DNA from: Achromobacter spanius
GTDB lineage: Bacteria; Pseudomonadota; Gammaproteobacteria; Burkholderiales; Burkholderiaceae_B
Direction: 5' to 3'
Assembly (NCBI RefSeq): GCF_002812705.1
Contig: NZ_CP025030.1
Span: 2,604,001 to 2,668,000, forward strand
DNA length: 64,000 nucleotides
The notes under the pieces are model-generated. The model searched no databases and was not told where the DNA came from. It worked only from the letters and a program-made list of their open reading frames with translations. Position 1 is the first letter of the stretch. Every line of letters starts with the position of its first letter. A program made the translations under genes and the position numbers. Positions 26,790 to 34,977 of this stretch are shown in pieces.

Positions 26790-28035
26790 GGCCGACAAGA
26801 TCAAGCGCTTGGAGATCAGCACCCCGCAAGGCGAGTCGGGCTTGCTGGAAAAAGAATCCAGGTTCGTCTTCAACTACACCCACCCCGAGCAGGACCGCGA
26901 GGTGTCGTTGATCATGCCGCATCGCGCCGAAAGCTACGCCGATACCGCATTGCCGCCCATTTTTGCGATGAACCGCCCCGAGGGCTATCTGTACGAAAAA
27001 CTCTGGGAGCGCTTTGGCAAAGCGGTGGCGTTGGACGATATGCGTTTGCTGGCGCTGACGGGCAGCAACCAGATCGGCAGATTGCGATACCGCGAACCTG
27101 GGCGCGAGATGCCACCGCTGCGCCCCGAGGTCGGGCTGTCGACGCTCTTGGCCAGCGGGGCCAGCGTTGAACTCTTCGACCATTTGGTCAGCGCTTATCT
27201 CACGTCCGGAATCTCCGGCTTCCAGCCCAAGGTGCTGATGCCGGATGCGGAAGGGGAACCGGGACAGGCCATCGTCGACAAGTCGACCACGTTCACGCCT
27301 GATCTCATCGTGAAAGCCGCCGGTGAGGACTATGCCTTTCTGGCGCAGAACGAGTTCCTGTGCATGAGCGCCGCGAAAAAAGCGGGCATTCGGGTGCCGG
27401 ACTTCTGGCTGTCGGATGATGGGTCGCTATTTGTGATGCGTCGCTTTGACCTGGATGGCGGCCAGCCGCTGGGGTTTGAAGACATGGCGGTGCTGTTGCG
27501 CAAGACCGCTCGCGAAAAGTACCTGAGCGCTTACGAGACGATTGCGCAACTGATCGGCTTGTTGTGCGGCGCGAACCGCAACGAAAGTCTTGCCCGCTTT
27601 TTCGACTACGTGACGCTATCGGTCCTGGTGCGCAACGGGGACGCGCATCTGAAGAATTTCGGCCTGCTGTATCGCCACCCGGGCGCTGCGCCAGCCACCC
27701 TGGCGCCGTTGTTCGACGTCGTGACCACAAGCGTGTACGACTTTGAAGACCCGCAATCCGGGCGCATTCTGTCGGATCGCACCTTGGCGCTGAAGCTGAA
27801 CAAGAAAAGGGAATATCCGACCCGTAAGGCGCTGCTGCAGTTTGGCCGCACGGTGTGCGGCGTCGCGCAGCCGGAAGCCGTCATCGACCGAATCGCCACC
27901 GCCATGCAAGAGGTGCTGCACGACGAAAAACATCGTGTCGACGGCGACTTCCTGGGTCGGATGCGCAAAGAGTGGGAAGGGGGCTGCGATGCGGTGCGGC
28001 CGGCCATGGTGTTCCAGGGTGGCCGCGCGTCGTAG
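26782..28035 (+). CDS. HipA-like serine/threonine kinase toxin
   Basis: A 417-residue HipA-family kinase. The N-terminal subdomain (~1-110) is followed by SGISGFQPKVL (142-152), matching the glycine-rich loop with its regulatory-Ser neighbourhood. LIVKAAGEDY supplies the conserved Lys (K178). The catalytic loop VRNGDAHLKNFGLLY has D287 and N292, and LFDVVTT has the metal-binding D312. The kinase looks intact. HipA kinases phosphorylate tRNA-charging enzymes (GltX in E. coli) and slow growth; the target here cannot be predicted. The 8-bp overlap with the antitoxin gene fixes the ATG. Confidence 0.9.
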   Translation: MSKADKIKRLEISTPQGESGLLEKESRFVFNYTHPEQDREVSLIMPHRAESYADTALPPIFAMNRPEGYLYEKLWERFGKAVALDDMRLLALTGSNQIGRLRYREPGREMPPLRPEVGLSTLLASGASVELFDHLVSAYLTSGISGFQPKVLMPDAEGEPGQAIVDKSTTFTPDLIVKAAGEDYAFLAQNEFLCMSAAKKAGIRVPDFWLSDDGSLFVMRRFDLDGGQPLGFEDMAVLLRKTAREKYLSAYETIAQLIGLLCGANRNESLARFFDYVTLSVLVRNGDAHLKNFGLLYRHPGAAPATLAPLFDVVTTSVYDFEDPQSGRILSDRTLALKLNKKREYPTRKALLQFGRTVCGVAQPEAVIDRIATAMQEVLHDEKHRVDGDFLGRMRKEWEGGCDAVRPAMVFQGGRAS

Positions 28036-28077
28036 CGCTTTACGGGTTCCCCTTCCGGGGTCTTGGGGCCTCGGGGC

Positions 28078-28524
28078 TTATTCCGACACGTCCGGTTCCA
28101 CCAGCGTCGCCAACTGCATCAACGATTCCTGCCAGCCCAGGTAGCACATTTCGGTGGGAATGGCGGCGGGGATGCCGCTTTGCTCGATGGCGATTTCGGT
28201 GCCGCAACTGACCTTGCGCAAGGTCACCGTGGTGATCATCTCGCCCGGCATGTTGGGGTCGTCGAAGCGGTCTGAATAGCGCAGCTTTTCCGAGGGAACC
28301 AGTTCCAGGTATTCGCCGCCGAAGGCGTGGATCTGGTTCGACCCGAAATTGCGGAATGACATCTTGTAGATGCCGCCCACCTTTGCGTCCAGTTGGTGGA
28401 CCTGGCAGACAAAGCCGTAGGGGGGCAGCCATTTGGCGACGGCGTCGGCCTCAAGGAAGGCGCGGTAGACGCGGTCGGGGGTGGCGCGCAGAACGCGGTG
28501 GAAAGTGACGGTGCCGGTAGTCAT
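28078..28524 (-). CDS. SRPBCC/AHSA1-domain protein
   Basis: A 148-residue START/AHSA1-like protein. The opening VTFHRVLRATPDRVYRAFLE, then KWLPPYGF and VGGIYKMSFRN, with the C-terminal GWQESLMQLATLVEP, is the usual pattern for this small ligand-binding fold. Such proteins bind hydrophobic molecules, and many are paired with ArsR regulators, but none is adjacent. It converges with the HipA-like gene and lies 75 bp downstream of the FAD monooxygenase. Function unknown. Confidence 0.88.
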   Translation of the reverse strand: MTTGTVTFHRVLRATPDRVYRAFLEADAVAKWLPPYGFVCQVHQLDAKVGGIYKMSFRNFGSNQIHAFGGEYLELVPSEKLRYSDRFDDPNMPGEMITTVTLRKVSCGTEIAIEQSGIPAAIPTEMCYLGWQESLMQLATLVEPDVSE

Positions 28525-28599
28525 GGTGTGTTCGCCTTTGAAGTGAGTGGGTCGTACTGATACGACGAACAGACGACACCAGAATCGACAACGATTCGA

Positions 28600-30177
28600 T
28601 CAGGGAAAACCCGGGCTGCGTAATCTGTCCACGTAAGCCGACAAGGCTTCGGCATGGGCGTGGTCGGCGCGCAGCCCGACGTGGCCGTCCGCGCGCACCA
28701 CCAGCAGCACCATGCGGTTCACGTCCAGCAGCTCGGCGGCTTCAGGCGCCAGGTAGGCGTCCACCCCGGACACCTCGACGTTGGCCGTCAAGGCGACCAC
28801 GATTTCGATGATGGCGCCGTCCGACAGCGGCGCCATGTCGCGCCGGGTCTGCGCCAGTTCTTCCTGCGGGGTGGCGCTGCCCCCGATCAACAGCGCGGTG
28901 TGGCCCAGGCGCCTGGCGTAGTCGTGCAGCTTGCCCGCGCCGCCCGTCGCGTATTCGATGGATAGATGGTCGGGCAGGCGCTGCCCGGGCCAGACGGCGT
29001 GCCGGGGCTCGCCCATGACGATGGGGGAATCGGCGTAATCGATGTCCAGCTCGGCTTCGGCTACGGCTTCGTGATGGCGCGTGGCAGGGTCGGCCAAGGC
29101 GCCGCGAATGGCGGCGTCGCGTTCCTGCCGGGCGGCGGGGTCCGACATCATCTGGGCGCTTTCGGCGGCATCGCCGGAAGCCATGACGTGGTCCGCCACC
29201 GGCCGCCGCTCGGCGTGATAGCTGTCAAGCAAGGCGTCCGGGCAATGCCCCTGGCAGACCAGCGCCAGCTTCCAACCCAGGTTGTAGGCGTCTTGCAGGC
29301 CGCTGTTCATGCCATGGCCCTGCGCGGGGCTGCACGTGTGCGCGGCGTCGCCCGCTAACAGGATGCGGCCATGGCGAAACCGCTGCGCCACCTTGGTGTG
29401 GCAGTCAAAGCGCGTGGGATGCGTTACGTCTTCAAAGCATGCGTCGGGCAGGTAGCCCTGCAAGGTGGCCAGCGCGTCGGCCACCAGGTCCGATTGCGGC
29501 GAGCTGGGCCGCAGATACACCCGCCAGCGGCGCCCCGGCAGGGCGGTAAGTATCACGGGCGTGGGATCCAGATAGGCGTAGTTGGCCTCGAACGAATCCG
29601 GCCAGCCGCTGATGGCGGCGTCGAACACGGCCCAGGGCTGATGGATGTCGTGGCCGTCTTGCCCGATGCCCATCAAGCCGCGCACGGTGCTGTGATGCCC
29701 GTCGCACCCCACCACCCACTGTGCGAATACCTTGGACTGGATGCCCGCGTGTTCCAGCGTGGCCAGCACGCCGTCGGGGCGCTCTTGCAAGCCGACCAGC
29801 GTGGTGGCGCGCGTGACGCTGCCGCCCAGCGCCTGCAGATGCTCGGTCAGGAGGGACTCGGTGACTTCTTCCGAGATGCCGATATTGAAGGGGTAGCGGC
29901 TGCCGCATAGCGCCAGATCGATGTCGCCCAACACTTGGCCGGCGGCATGAATGCGCGCGCGCCGTTGCTTGACGCCAGCCGCCAGCAGCGGTGTGGCGAG
30001 GCCCAGCGCGTCCAGGATTTCGATTGAGCGAGGGTGGACCACGGTGGCGCGGTCCCAATCCAGGGGGCGTTCGTGCGCGTCGATCAGCAGGCAGTCAACG
30101 CCGCGCCGTTGCAGCTCGGCGGCGGTGAGCAGGCCGGCGGGGCCTGCACCCACGATCAGAACGGTTGTCGCCATCAT
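28600..30177 (-). CDS. FAD-dependent aromatic-type monooxygenase (PHBH fold)
   Basis: A flavoprotein hydroxylase of 525 residues. The dinucleotide-binding motif VLIVGAGPAGLLTAAELQRR begins at residue 6. The second FAD motif is RILLAGDAAHTCSPAQGHGM, followed by GLQDAYNLGWKLALV. The C-terminal ~150 residues resemble the thioredoxin-like tail of phenol hydroxylase relatives. Such class A enzymes use NAD(P)H and O2 to hydroxylate aromatic or polyketide substrates. ATG 30177 has AGGAGA 6 bp upstream; the open frame extends to 30225 without a ribosome site. No ring-cleavage gene is adjacent, so the substrate is unknown. Confidence 0.9.
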   Translation of the reverse strand: MMATTVLIVGAGPAGLLTAAELQRRGVDCLLIDAHERPLDWDRATVVHPRSIEILDALGLATPLLAAGVKQRRARIHAAGQVLGDIDLALCGSRYPFNIGISEEVTESLLTEHLQALGGSVTRATTLVGLQERPDGVLATLEHAGIQSKVFAQWVVGCDGHHSTVRGLMGIGQDGHDIHQPWAVFDAAISGWPDSFEANYAYLDPTPVILTALPGRRWRVYLRPSSPQSDLVADALATLQGYLPDACFEDVTHPTRFDCHTKVAQRFRHGRILLAGDAAHTCSPAQGHGMNSGLQDAYNLGWKLALVCQGHCPDALLDSYHAERRPVADHVMASGDAAESAQMMSDPAARQERDAAIRGALADPATRHHEAVAEAELDIDYADSPIVMGEPRHAVWPGQRLPDHLSIEYATGGAGKLHDYARRLGHTALLIGGSATPQEELAQTRRDMAPLSDGAIIEIVVALTANVEVSGVDAYLAPEAAELLDVNRMVLLVVRADGHVGLRADHAHAEALSAYVDRLRSPGFP

Positions 30178-30310
30178 CCGGGCTCTCCTGTCGGGGCCTG
30201 CCTGCATCACGCAACGTTGCGTCACGCGAACTTAGTGCAGGCCAAGGGAAAGCGTCAACGATGTCGGCCCCCGCCTGACGGGCGAGGGCGGGCTTACCGG
30301 TTAAACCAAC

Positions 30311-30820
30311 TTAGTACGTACCCATGTAGTCGCGCTTGCCGACTTCGATGCCGTTGTGGCGCAGGATCGCGTAGGACGTGGTGACGTGGAAGAAGAACTG
30401 CGGCAGGCCGTAGTGCAGCAGGTAGGCGCTGCCCGACAGCTTCTTTTCCTTGGGCGTGCCCGGACGCAGCACGATTTCCAGCGAGGCGCTTTGCGCGAAT
30501 TGTTCCGGCGTGAACGCGCCCACGTGCGCCAGCGTCTTGGCGATCAAGGCTTGCAGGTCGGCAAACGTGGCCTCGCCTTCGGGCCAGGACGGCACGTCGG
30601 TGCTGGTCAGGCGCGACGTGATGCCACGGGCGAAGTCGGTGGCGATCTGCATCTGGCGCGACAGCGGGAACATGTCCGGGTACAGACGCGCGCCCAGGTA
30701 GGCGGCCGCGTCGATGTTCTTGGCGGTGGCGTGCGCTTCGGCCTTCTTCAGCACGTCGGACAGGGCGGACAGCATCTGCTTGATGACGGGAACGGAGGCG
30801 TCGTACAGGGGGTGGGTCAT
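30311..30820 (-). CDS. DUF1993-family protein
   Basis: A 169-residue soluble, helix-rich protein matching the DUF1993 family. Recognisable segments are YLGARLYPDMFPLSRQMQIA, then FADLQALIAKTLAHVGAFTP and LHYGLPQFFFHVTTSYAILR. The fold is expected to be a DinB-like four-helix bundle. No catalytic role is known to me. It is monocistronic between the FAD monooxygenase and the divergent dehydrogenase gene. Confidence 0.88.
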   Translation of the reverse strand: MTHPLYDASVPVIKQMLSALSDVLKKAEAHATAKNIDAAAYLGARLYPDMFPLSRQMQIATDFARGITSRLTSTDVPSWPEGEATFADLQALIAKTLAHVGAFTPEQFAQSASLEIVLRPGTPKEKKLSGSAYLLHYGLPQFFFHVTTSYAILRHNGIEVGKRDYMGTY

Positions 30821-30922
30821 GGGGATTGTCTCGCTTGAACAAGGGAAGGCGGGCGCGGCAAGGGGCCGCGCGGCTGGGGCAAGACTACCAGCAATCGGCT
30901 ACCCTCGTGCTGGCGCCCATTT

Positions 30923-31023
30923 TGTATTTTTAATGTATCTGTATCTAGCAAAACCAAGGGTTTGCCCGGGGTATATTCCCGCCTTTTCCCTGCGCTATAA
31001 CGCTTTATGTATTTTTAATGTAT
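30923..31023 (+). promoter_or_regulatory. Direct repeat TGTATTTTTAATGTAT upstream of the dehydrogenase gene
   Basis: The 16-mer TGTATTTTTAATGTAT occurs exactly twice, at 30923-30938 and 31008-31023, 85 bp apart (about eight helical turns). The second copy ends 5 bp before the ATG at 31029, where a Shine-Dalgarno would be, and none is visible. The composition contrasts with the GC-rich surroundings. Likely operators; the binder may be the FCD regulator at 34281-34937 (inference). Confidence 0.55.
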
Positions 31024-31028
31024 TTACG

Positions 31029-31907
31029 ATGATGAAAATTGCGCTGATTGGTTGTGGGGAAGTTGGCAGTTGCTATGCCGAGGCCTGGCTTGCGGGCGGA
31101 CATCGGATCGTGGGCATCTGCGAATTGCGGCAAGACGCCCAGATGCAGGCGCGCGCGCAGTCGTTCGGCAGCGCGCTGTACGCGGAACCGGGCGCCTGGC
31201 TGCAAGAGGCGGACATGGTGGTCTCGGCCGTGTTCGGGCACGCCGCGCTTGCGGTCGCCCGGCAAGCCTTGCCGCATCTGCGCCCGGACGCGGCCTATGC
31301 CGACTTCACCACCGCAAGCGCGGCGGACATGCGCGCGGCGGCCGACGTTGCCGCGTCGGCGGGTATTCCATTTACCGACGTGGCCATCATGGGCGCCATC
31401 GCGCTGCTGGGCGCGCGCACGCCCTTGCTCTGCGCCGGAACGGGCGCGGAAGCGGTCGTGGCGTTCACCGCCGGATGCGGCGCGCCGGCCCAGGCCATCG
31501 CCGGGCAGGCGGGCGACGCGGTTCGGCTGAAGCTGTTGCGCAGCATCATGACCAAGGGCATGGAAAGCCTGGCCGTTGAATGCATGGTGGCCGCTGAAAG
31601 CATGGGCCTGCGGGCTTCCTTGTACGAGGTGTTGTCCGACATGGACCGCACGCCGCTCACCACCTTTGTGGATTCCTTCGTGCGTTCGCACGTGCTGCAC
31701 GCGCCGCGCCGCCTGGCCGAGGTGCGCGAGGCTCGTGAACAACTGGTGGAAGCCGGCTTGCAGCCCTTGGTGCTGGATGGCGTGGAACGCCTTTTCGCGC
31801 GTACCACCCAGGGCATCGAAGCGGCGCGCGAGGCTGGTTCATTCAACGTGCCGGATTCGGTTGAAGCGCGCCTGGCCTGGTTGACGCCGCTTGCGCGGAC
31901 GTCCTGA
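31029..31907 (+). CDS. NAD(P)-dependent dehydrogenase with DUF1932 C-terminal domain
   Basis: A 292-residue oxidoreductase of the 6-phosphogluconate/3-hydroxyisobutyrate dehydrogenase type. The Rossmann motif IALIGCGEVGSCYAEAWLAG starts at residue 4. The C-terminal helical domain (about 190-270) with KLLRSIMTKGMESLAVECMV is the DUF1932 module. It is the first gene of a plus-strand group with a Bug receptor and an RraA-like protein. That grouping suggests oxidation of a hydroxy-acid feeding an aldolase or decarboxylase (inference). The ATG pair 31029/31032 has no Shine-Dalgarno and lies against a repeat element. Confidence 0.87.
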   Translation: MMKIALIGCGEVGSCYAEAWLAGGHRIVGICELRQDAQMQARAQSFGSALYAEPGAWLQEADMVVSAVFGHAALAVARQALPHLRPDAAYADFTTASAADMRAAADVAASAGIPFTDVAIMGAIALLGARTPLLCAGTGAEAVVAFTAGCGAPAQAIAGQAGDAVRLKLLRSIMTKGMESLAVECMVAAESMGLRASLYEVLSDMDRTPLTTFVDSFVRSHVLHAPRRLAEVREAREQLVEAGLQPLVLDGVERLFARTTQGIEAAREAGSFNVPDSVEARLAWLTPLARTS

Positions 31908-32078
31908 CCGGGGCTGTTGTTCCGCCTCCGCACCGGCTTCCAACCCGGGCTTTCGACCCGCGCTGTAGCCCCAGGCCTCTGACCCGCGCCGCCCACGCGG
32001 CGCGATCGATCCAAGATTCAAGGACCGGCCCCAAAGAGGGCCGCCCGAACCATCCCATACAAAATAGTGAGGAAGACA

Positions 32079-33047
32079 ATGACGTCCCTGAAAAAACTGC
32101 TGGTGGCCACCACGCTGCTCGTTTCGTCGGCCGCGGCCGGCGCCGCCGACATGGGCTCGGCCCCGATCACGCTGATCTCGCCCTTTCCCCCAGGCGGCGG
32201 CACCGACACGCTGACCCGCATGATCGGCACGGCCATCGCGCAGGACACGGGCTGGAATATCGTGGTGGAAAACAAGCCGGGCGCGGGCGGCAACCTGGCG
32301 CTGGACGCCACCGCGCGCGCCAAGCCGGACGGCCACACGCTGGTCATGGCGCAGACGGACAACATCGTGCTGAACCCGTGGCTCTACAACAAACTCAGCT
32401 ACGACACCTTCAAGGACTTCAAGCCGGTGGGCCTGGTGGCGTCGTCACCCAGCGTGTTCGTGGTGGTGCCGGATTCGCCCTACAAGACGCTGGATGACGT
32501 GGTGAAGGCCGCCAAGGCGCGCCCCGGCCAGGTGTCGCTGGGCATTCCCGGCATCGGCGGCAGCGGCGATTTGATTGGCCATCTGTGGCGCAAGGCGGCG
32601 GGCATGGAACTGATGCACGTGCCGTATCGCGGCTGGTCGCAAGCGTTTCCCGATCTGGCCAGCGGCCGCATCGACCTCTACACGGGGTCCGTCGCATCGC
32701 TGCTGCCGCAGATCCGTGGCGGCAAGGTGCGCGCGCTGGCCGTGGTGGCGGACGCGCGTTCGCCCGCCTTGCCCGATGTGCCCACCTTCGCGGAAAGCGG
32801 CTTCAAGTCCATCAACCAGACCATCTGGTGGGGGCTGATGGCGCCGGGCAAGACGCCTGACGACGTGGTGGCCACGCTGAACAAGGCGCTGAACGCATCG
32901 CAGGCCAAGCCGGAACTGGTGAAGAAGCTGGAAGACGCCGGCTACAGCGTCATGGCGGGCACGCCCGCCGACCTGGGCAAGCGCCATCGCGCCGACCACG
33001 ACGTGTTCGGCAAGGTCGTGCAGGAAGCCGGCATTCCGAAGCAATGA
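32079..33047 (+). CDS. Bug/TctC-family substrate-binding protein
   Basis: A second orphan periplasmic receptor, 322 residues. The signal peptide MTSLKKLLVATTLLVSSAAA ends near GAADM. Then comes the family start ITLISPFPPGGGTDTLTRMI and NKPGAGGNLALDATARAKPD. GAGGAAG precedes the ATG by 3 bp; a GTG at 32067 is less likely. It sits between the DUF1932 dehydrogenase and the RraA-like gene, so its ligand is probably the precursor handled by them. Transporter membrane subunits are absent from the window. Confidence 0.92.
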   Translation: MTSLKKLLVATTLLVSSAAAGAADMGSAPITLISPFPPGGGTDTLTRMIGTAIAQDTGWNIVVENKPGAGGNLALDATARAKPDGHTLVMAQTDNIVLNPWLYNKLSYDTFKDFKPVGLVASSPSVFVVVPDSPYKTLDDVVKAAKARPGQVSLGIPGIGGSGDLIGHLWRKAAGMELMHVPYRGWSQAFPDLASGRIDLYTGSVASLLPQIRGGKVRALAVVADARSPALPDVPTFAESGFKSINQTIWWGLMAPGKTPDDVVATLNKALNASQAKPELVKKLEDAGYSVMAGTPADLGKRHRADHDVFGKVVQEAGIPKQ

Positions 33048-33077
33048 CCCCAACATCGACAGCAACAGGAGCACCCC

Positions 33078-33746
33078 ATGATCGGCTTTGACATCCACCC
33101 GCGCGCGCGTGCGGTCAGCAGCGAAGTGGTAGAGAAATTCCGCCCCATTCCGGTCGCCAACATCAGCGATTGCATGTGGCGCATCACGGCGGGGGGCGCG
33201 CGCCTGCGCCCCATGCACGACGGCACTGTGCTGGCCGGCCCCGCGCTGACGGTGCGTACGCGCCCGGGCGACAACCTGCTGGTGCACAAGGCGCTGGAAC
33301 TGGCCCAGCCGGGCGACGTGGTGGTGGTGGACGCGGGCGGCGACCTCACCAACGCCATCATCGGTGAAATCATGACGACCTACGCGCAAACGCGCGGCCT
33401 GGCCGGCATTGTGATCAACGGCGCCATCCGCGATTGCGGCGCCATCCGCCGGGGTTCGTTGCCGGTGTACGCGGCGGGCGTCACGCATCGCGGCCCCTAC
33501 AAGGACGGCCCGGGCGAGATCAATACGGTGATTGCGCTGGACGGCATGACGATCACGCCGGGCGACCTGATCCTGGGCGATGAAGACGGCCTGCTGTGCG
33601 TGCCGTATGAGCAGGTGGACGCGATCTATGCAGCGGCAACGGCCAAGATGGAAGTGGAAGCGCGGATGATGGCGCAGATTGCCGCCGGCACGTTGGACAC
33701 CTCGTGGATTGACGCGCGGATGAAGGCGCAGGGCTGGAAGCCGTAA
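33078..33746 (+). CDS. RraA-like aldolase/decarboxylase (HMG/CHA aldolase family)
   Basis: A 222-residue protein of the RraA/class II pyruvate aldolase fold. The active-site segment is GIVINGAIRDCGAIRRGSLP, with R118 and D119 in NGAIRD. DAGGDLTNAIIGEIM and PGDLILGDEDGLLCVP complete the pattern. Relatives cleave 4-hydroxy-4-methyl-2-oxoglutarate or 4-carboxy-4-hydroxy-2-oxoadipate to pyruvate plus a second oxoacid and decarboxylate oxaloacetate. The catalytic residues favour an enzyme over the RNase E inhibitor RraA. It lies 30 bp after the Bug gene with a nearby AGGAG, so an operon is likely. Confidence 0.87.
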   Translation: MIGFDIHPRARAVSSEVVEKFRPIPVANISDCMWRITAGGARLRPMHDGTVLAGPALTVRTRPGDNLLVHKALELAQPGDVVVVDAGGDLTNAIIGEIMTTYAQTRGLAGIVINGAIRDCGAIRRGSLPVYAAGVTHRGPYKDGPGEINTVIALDGMTITPGDLILGDEDGLLCVPYEQVDAIYAAATAKMEVEARMMAQIAAGTLDTSWIDARMKAQGWKP

Positions 33747-33765
33747 GCGCTGGGCTCTGATCAAT

Positions 33766-33798
33766 AAGCGGGTGAAGGCCTGGGCTTCAGTCCCGCTT
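33766..33798. terminator. Hairpin between two convergent genes
   Basis: AAGCGGG (33766-33772) and CCCGCTT (33792-33798) pair, and inside them TGAAG (33773-33777) and CTTCA (33785-33789) pair as well. It lies at the junction of the RraA-like gene and the convergent small membrane-protein gene. There is no good T-tract on either strand, so it may be a weak bidirectional terminator. Confidence 0.35.
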
Positions 33799-34149
33799 CA
33801 GCCCCAACCTGCGCAGCAGCCGGTCCATCACCGCGCCGCCGTAAGCCCACGACAGTACCGCCAGCACCAACATCGCCACCGTGAAGTAGGCGCGCGCGGC
33901 CAGCGGCACCGGGTTGTGTTCGGCAATGCTGCGCAGCGGCTCAATTCCCGTGAAATCGCTGGCGGCCAGCGCGCTGAACAACAGCGCCAGCACCGGCCCC
34001 GTGAAGCGCGGAGGCTCGCCGCGCGTGGTCGGGTCGCCTTGTGACGCCCACTGCGCCAGCCGGAACAACTGCACGACGATGGTCACAAGCGGAATGGCCA
34101 CGGCAAGCAGCAGCACGAACAGGGCAACAAGAATCTGGGGCGAATACAT
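33787..34149 (-). CDS. Small membrane protein of unknown function
   Basis: A 120-residue protein with about three hydrophobic stretches: ILVALFVLLLAVAIPLVTIV near the N-terminus, PVLALLFSALAAS in the middle and ARAYFTVAMLVLAVLSWAYG near the end, finishing with a basic tail. I recognise no family. It is convergent with the RraA-like gene and lies downstream of the GntR/FCD regulator gene. The hydrophobic pattern and plausible ATG suggest a real gene, without functional clues. Confidence 0.65.
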   Translation of the reverse strand: MYSPQILVALFVLLLAVAIPLVTIVVQLFRLAQWASQGDPTTRGEPPRFTGPVLALLFSALAASDFTGIEPLRSIAEHNPVPLAARAYFTVAMLVLAVLSWAYGGAVMDRLLRRLGLKRD

Positions 34150-34198
34150 AGGGGACTTCAGGAAAAGAGTCGGCGCAAAGCAATTGGCTTAATGCGCG

Positions 34199-34256
34199 GA
34201 ATACGAAGACGAAGATGAAGATGAATACGAAGACGACGACGAATACCAAGACGTGA
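34199..34256 (+). repeat. GAN-rich low-complexity tract
   Basis: An irregular run of GAA/GAT/GAC/TAC triplets between the small membrane-protein gene and the GntR/FCD gene. The block AATACGAAGACGA recurs within it. It is strongly purine-biased on the plus strand. No coding potential on either strand convinces me. Confidence 0.7.
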
Positions 34257-34280
34257 GCGACGAGAAATACGTGGGCACGA

Positions 34281-34937
34281 CTAAGCGTCCGTCGGCGGCT
34301 TGCGCTGGCTGCGAAACAGCAGGTGCGTGGCCGTCAGGTGAAACCGCATGGCAATCTCGGCGCAAGCCGCGTCCCGCGCGCGCAAGGCCGCGATGATCTG
34401 CCGGTGGTGTTCCACGCTGCGCAGCATATCGTCCTGCGTGTAGAAGTAGAACGAGCCGATGATGATCGGCATGTCCAGCAGGTTCTCCACCATGTTGCGC
34501 ACGCGCGCGGACTGCGCCGCGTCCAGCAACGCATGGTGGAAAAGGTTGTTGCAGTGCTGCACGCGCGCCACCTTGTCGGCGTCGTCCGACAGCACCGCGT
34601 CCAGCATGCGCTGGTTGATCTCTTCAAGCTGGTCGATCTGTTCGGGCGTGGCGCGTTCGGCGGCGCTGCGCGCGGCGTAGGGCTCCAGCAGCAGGCGCAG
34701 TTCGAACGCTTCGTTGATGTCGCGGTCCACCCAGCCTAAAACCTCGGCGCCGCGCCGGCCTTCGCGCTTGACCAGGCCATCGGTAACCAGCCGTTCGATG
34801 GCGCTGCGCACCGGTGTGCGGCTGACGGCAAGCTCGGCCGCGATGTGTTCTTCGCGCAGCCGTTCGCCGGGCAGGAACACGCCCGACATCAGCCGGCGGC
34901 GAAGTTCCGCATAGACAAGATCGCGGGCGCTGGTCAT
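34281..34937 (-). CDS. GntR-family regulator, FadR/FCD subgroup
   Basis: A 218-residue regulator. The winged helix (5-70) has YAELRRRLMSGVFLPGERLR and VSRTPVRSAIERLVTDGLVK. The C-terminal all-helical FCD domain (80-205) contains FELRLLLEPYAARSAAERA, and three spaced His (FHHAL, HHRQI, RFHLTATH) are probable metal ligands. The start at 34937 is the family start; the open frame upstream overlaps the kinase gene in another frame. Such proteins respond to organic acids. It is the only regulator close to the DUF1932/Bug/RraA group and is its likely controller. Confidence 0.9.
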   Translation of the reverse strand: MTSARDLVYAELRRRLMSGVFLPGERLREEHIAAELAVSRTPVRSAIERLVTDGLVKREGRRGAEVLGWVDRDINEAFELRLLLEPYAARSAAERATPEQIDQLEEINQRMLDAVLSDDADKVARVQHCNNLFHHALLDAAQSARVRNMVENLLDMPIIIGSFYFYTQDDMLRSVEHHRQIIAALRARDAACAEIAMRFHLTATHLLFRSQRKPPTDA

Positions 34938-34977
34938 GGTGGCGCGGGTTTCCTGGGGGGCGGCAAAGAGTTCCAGA

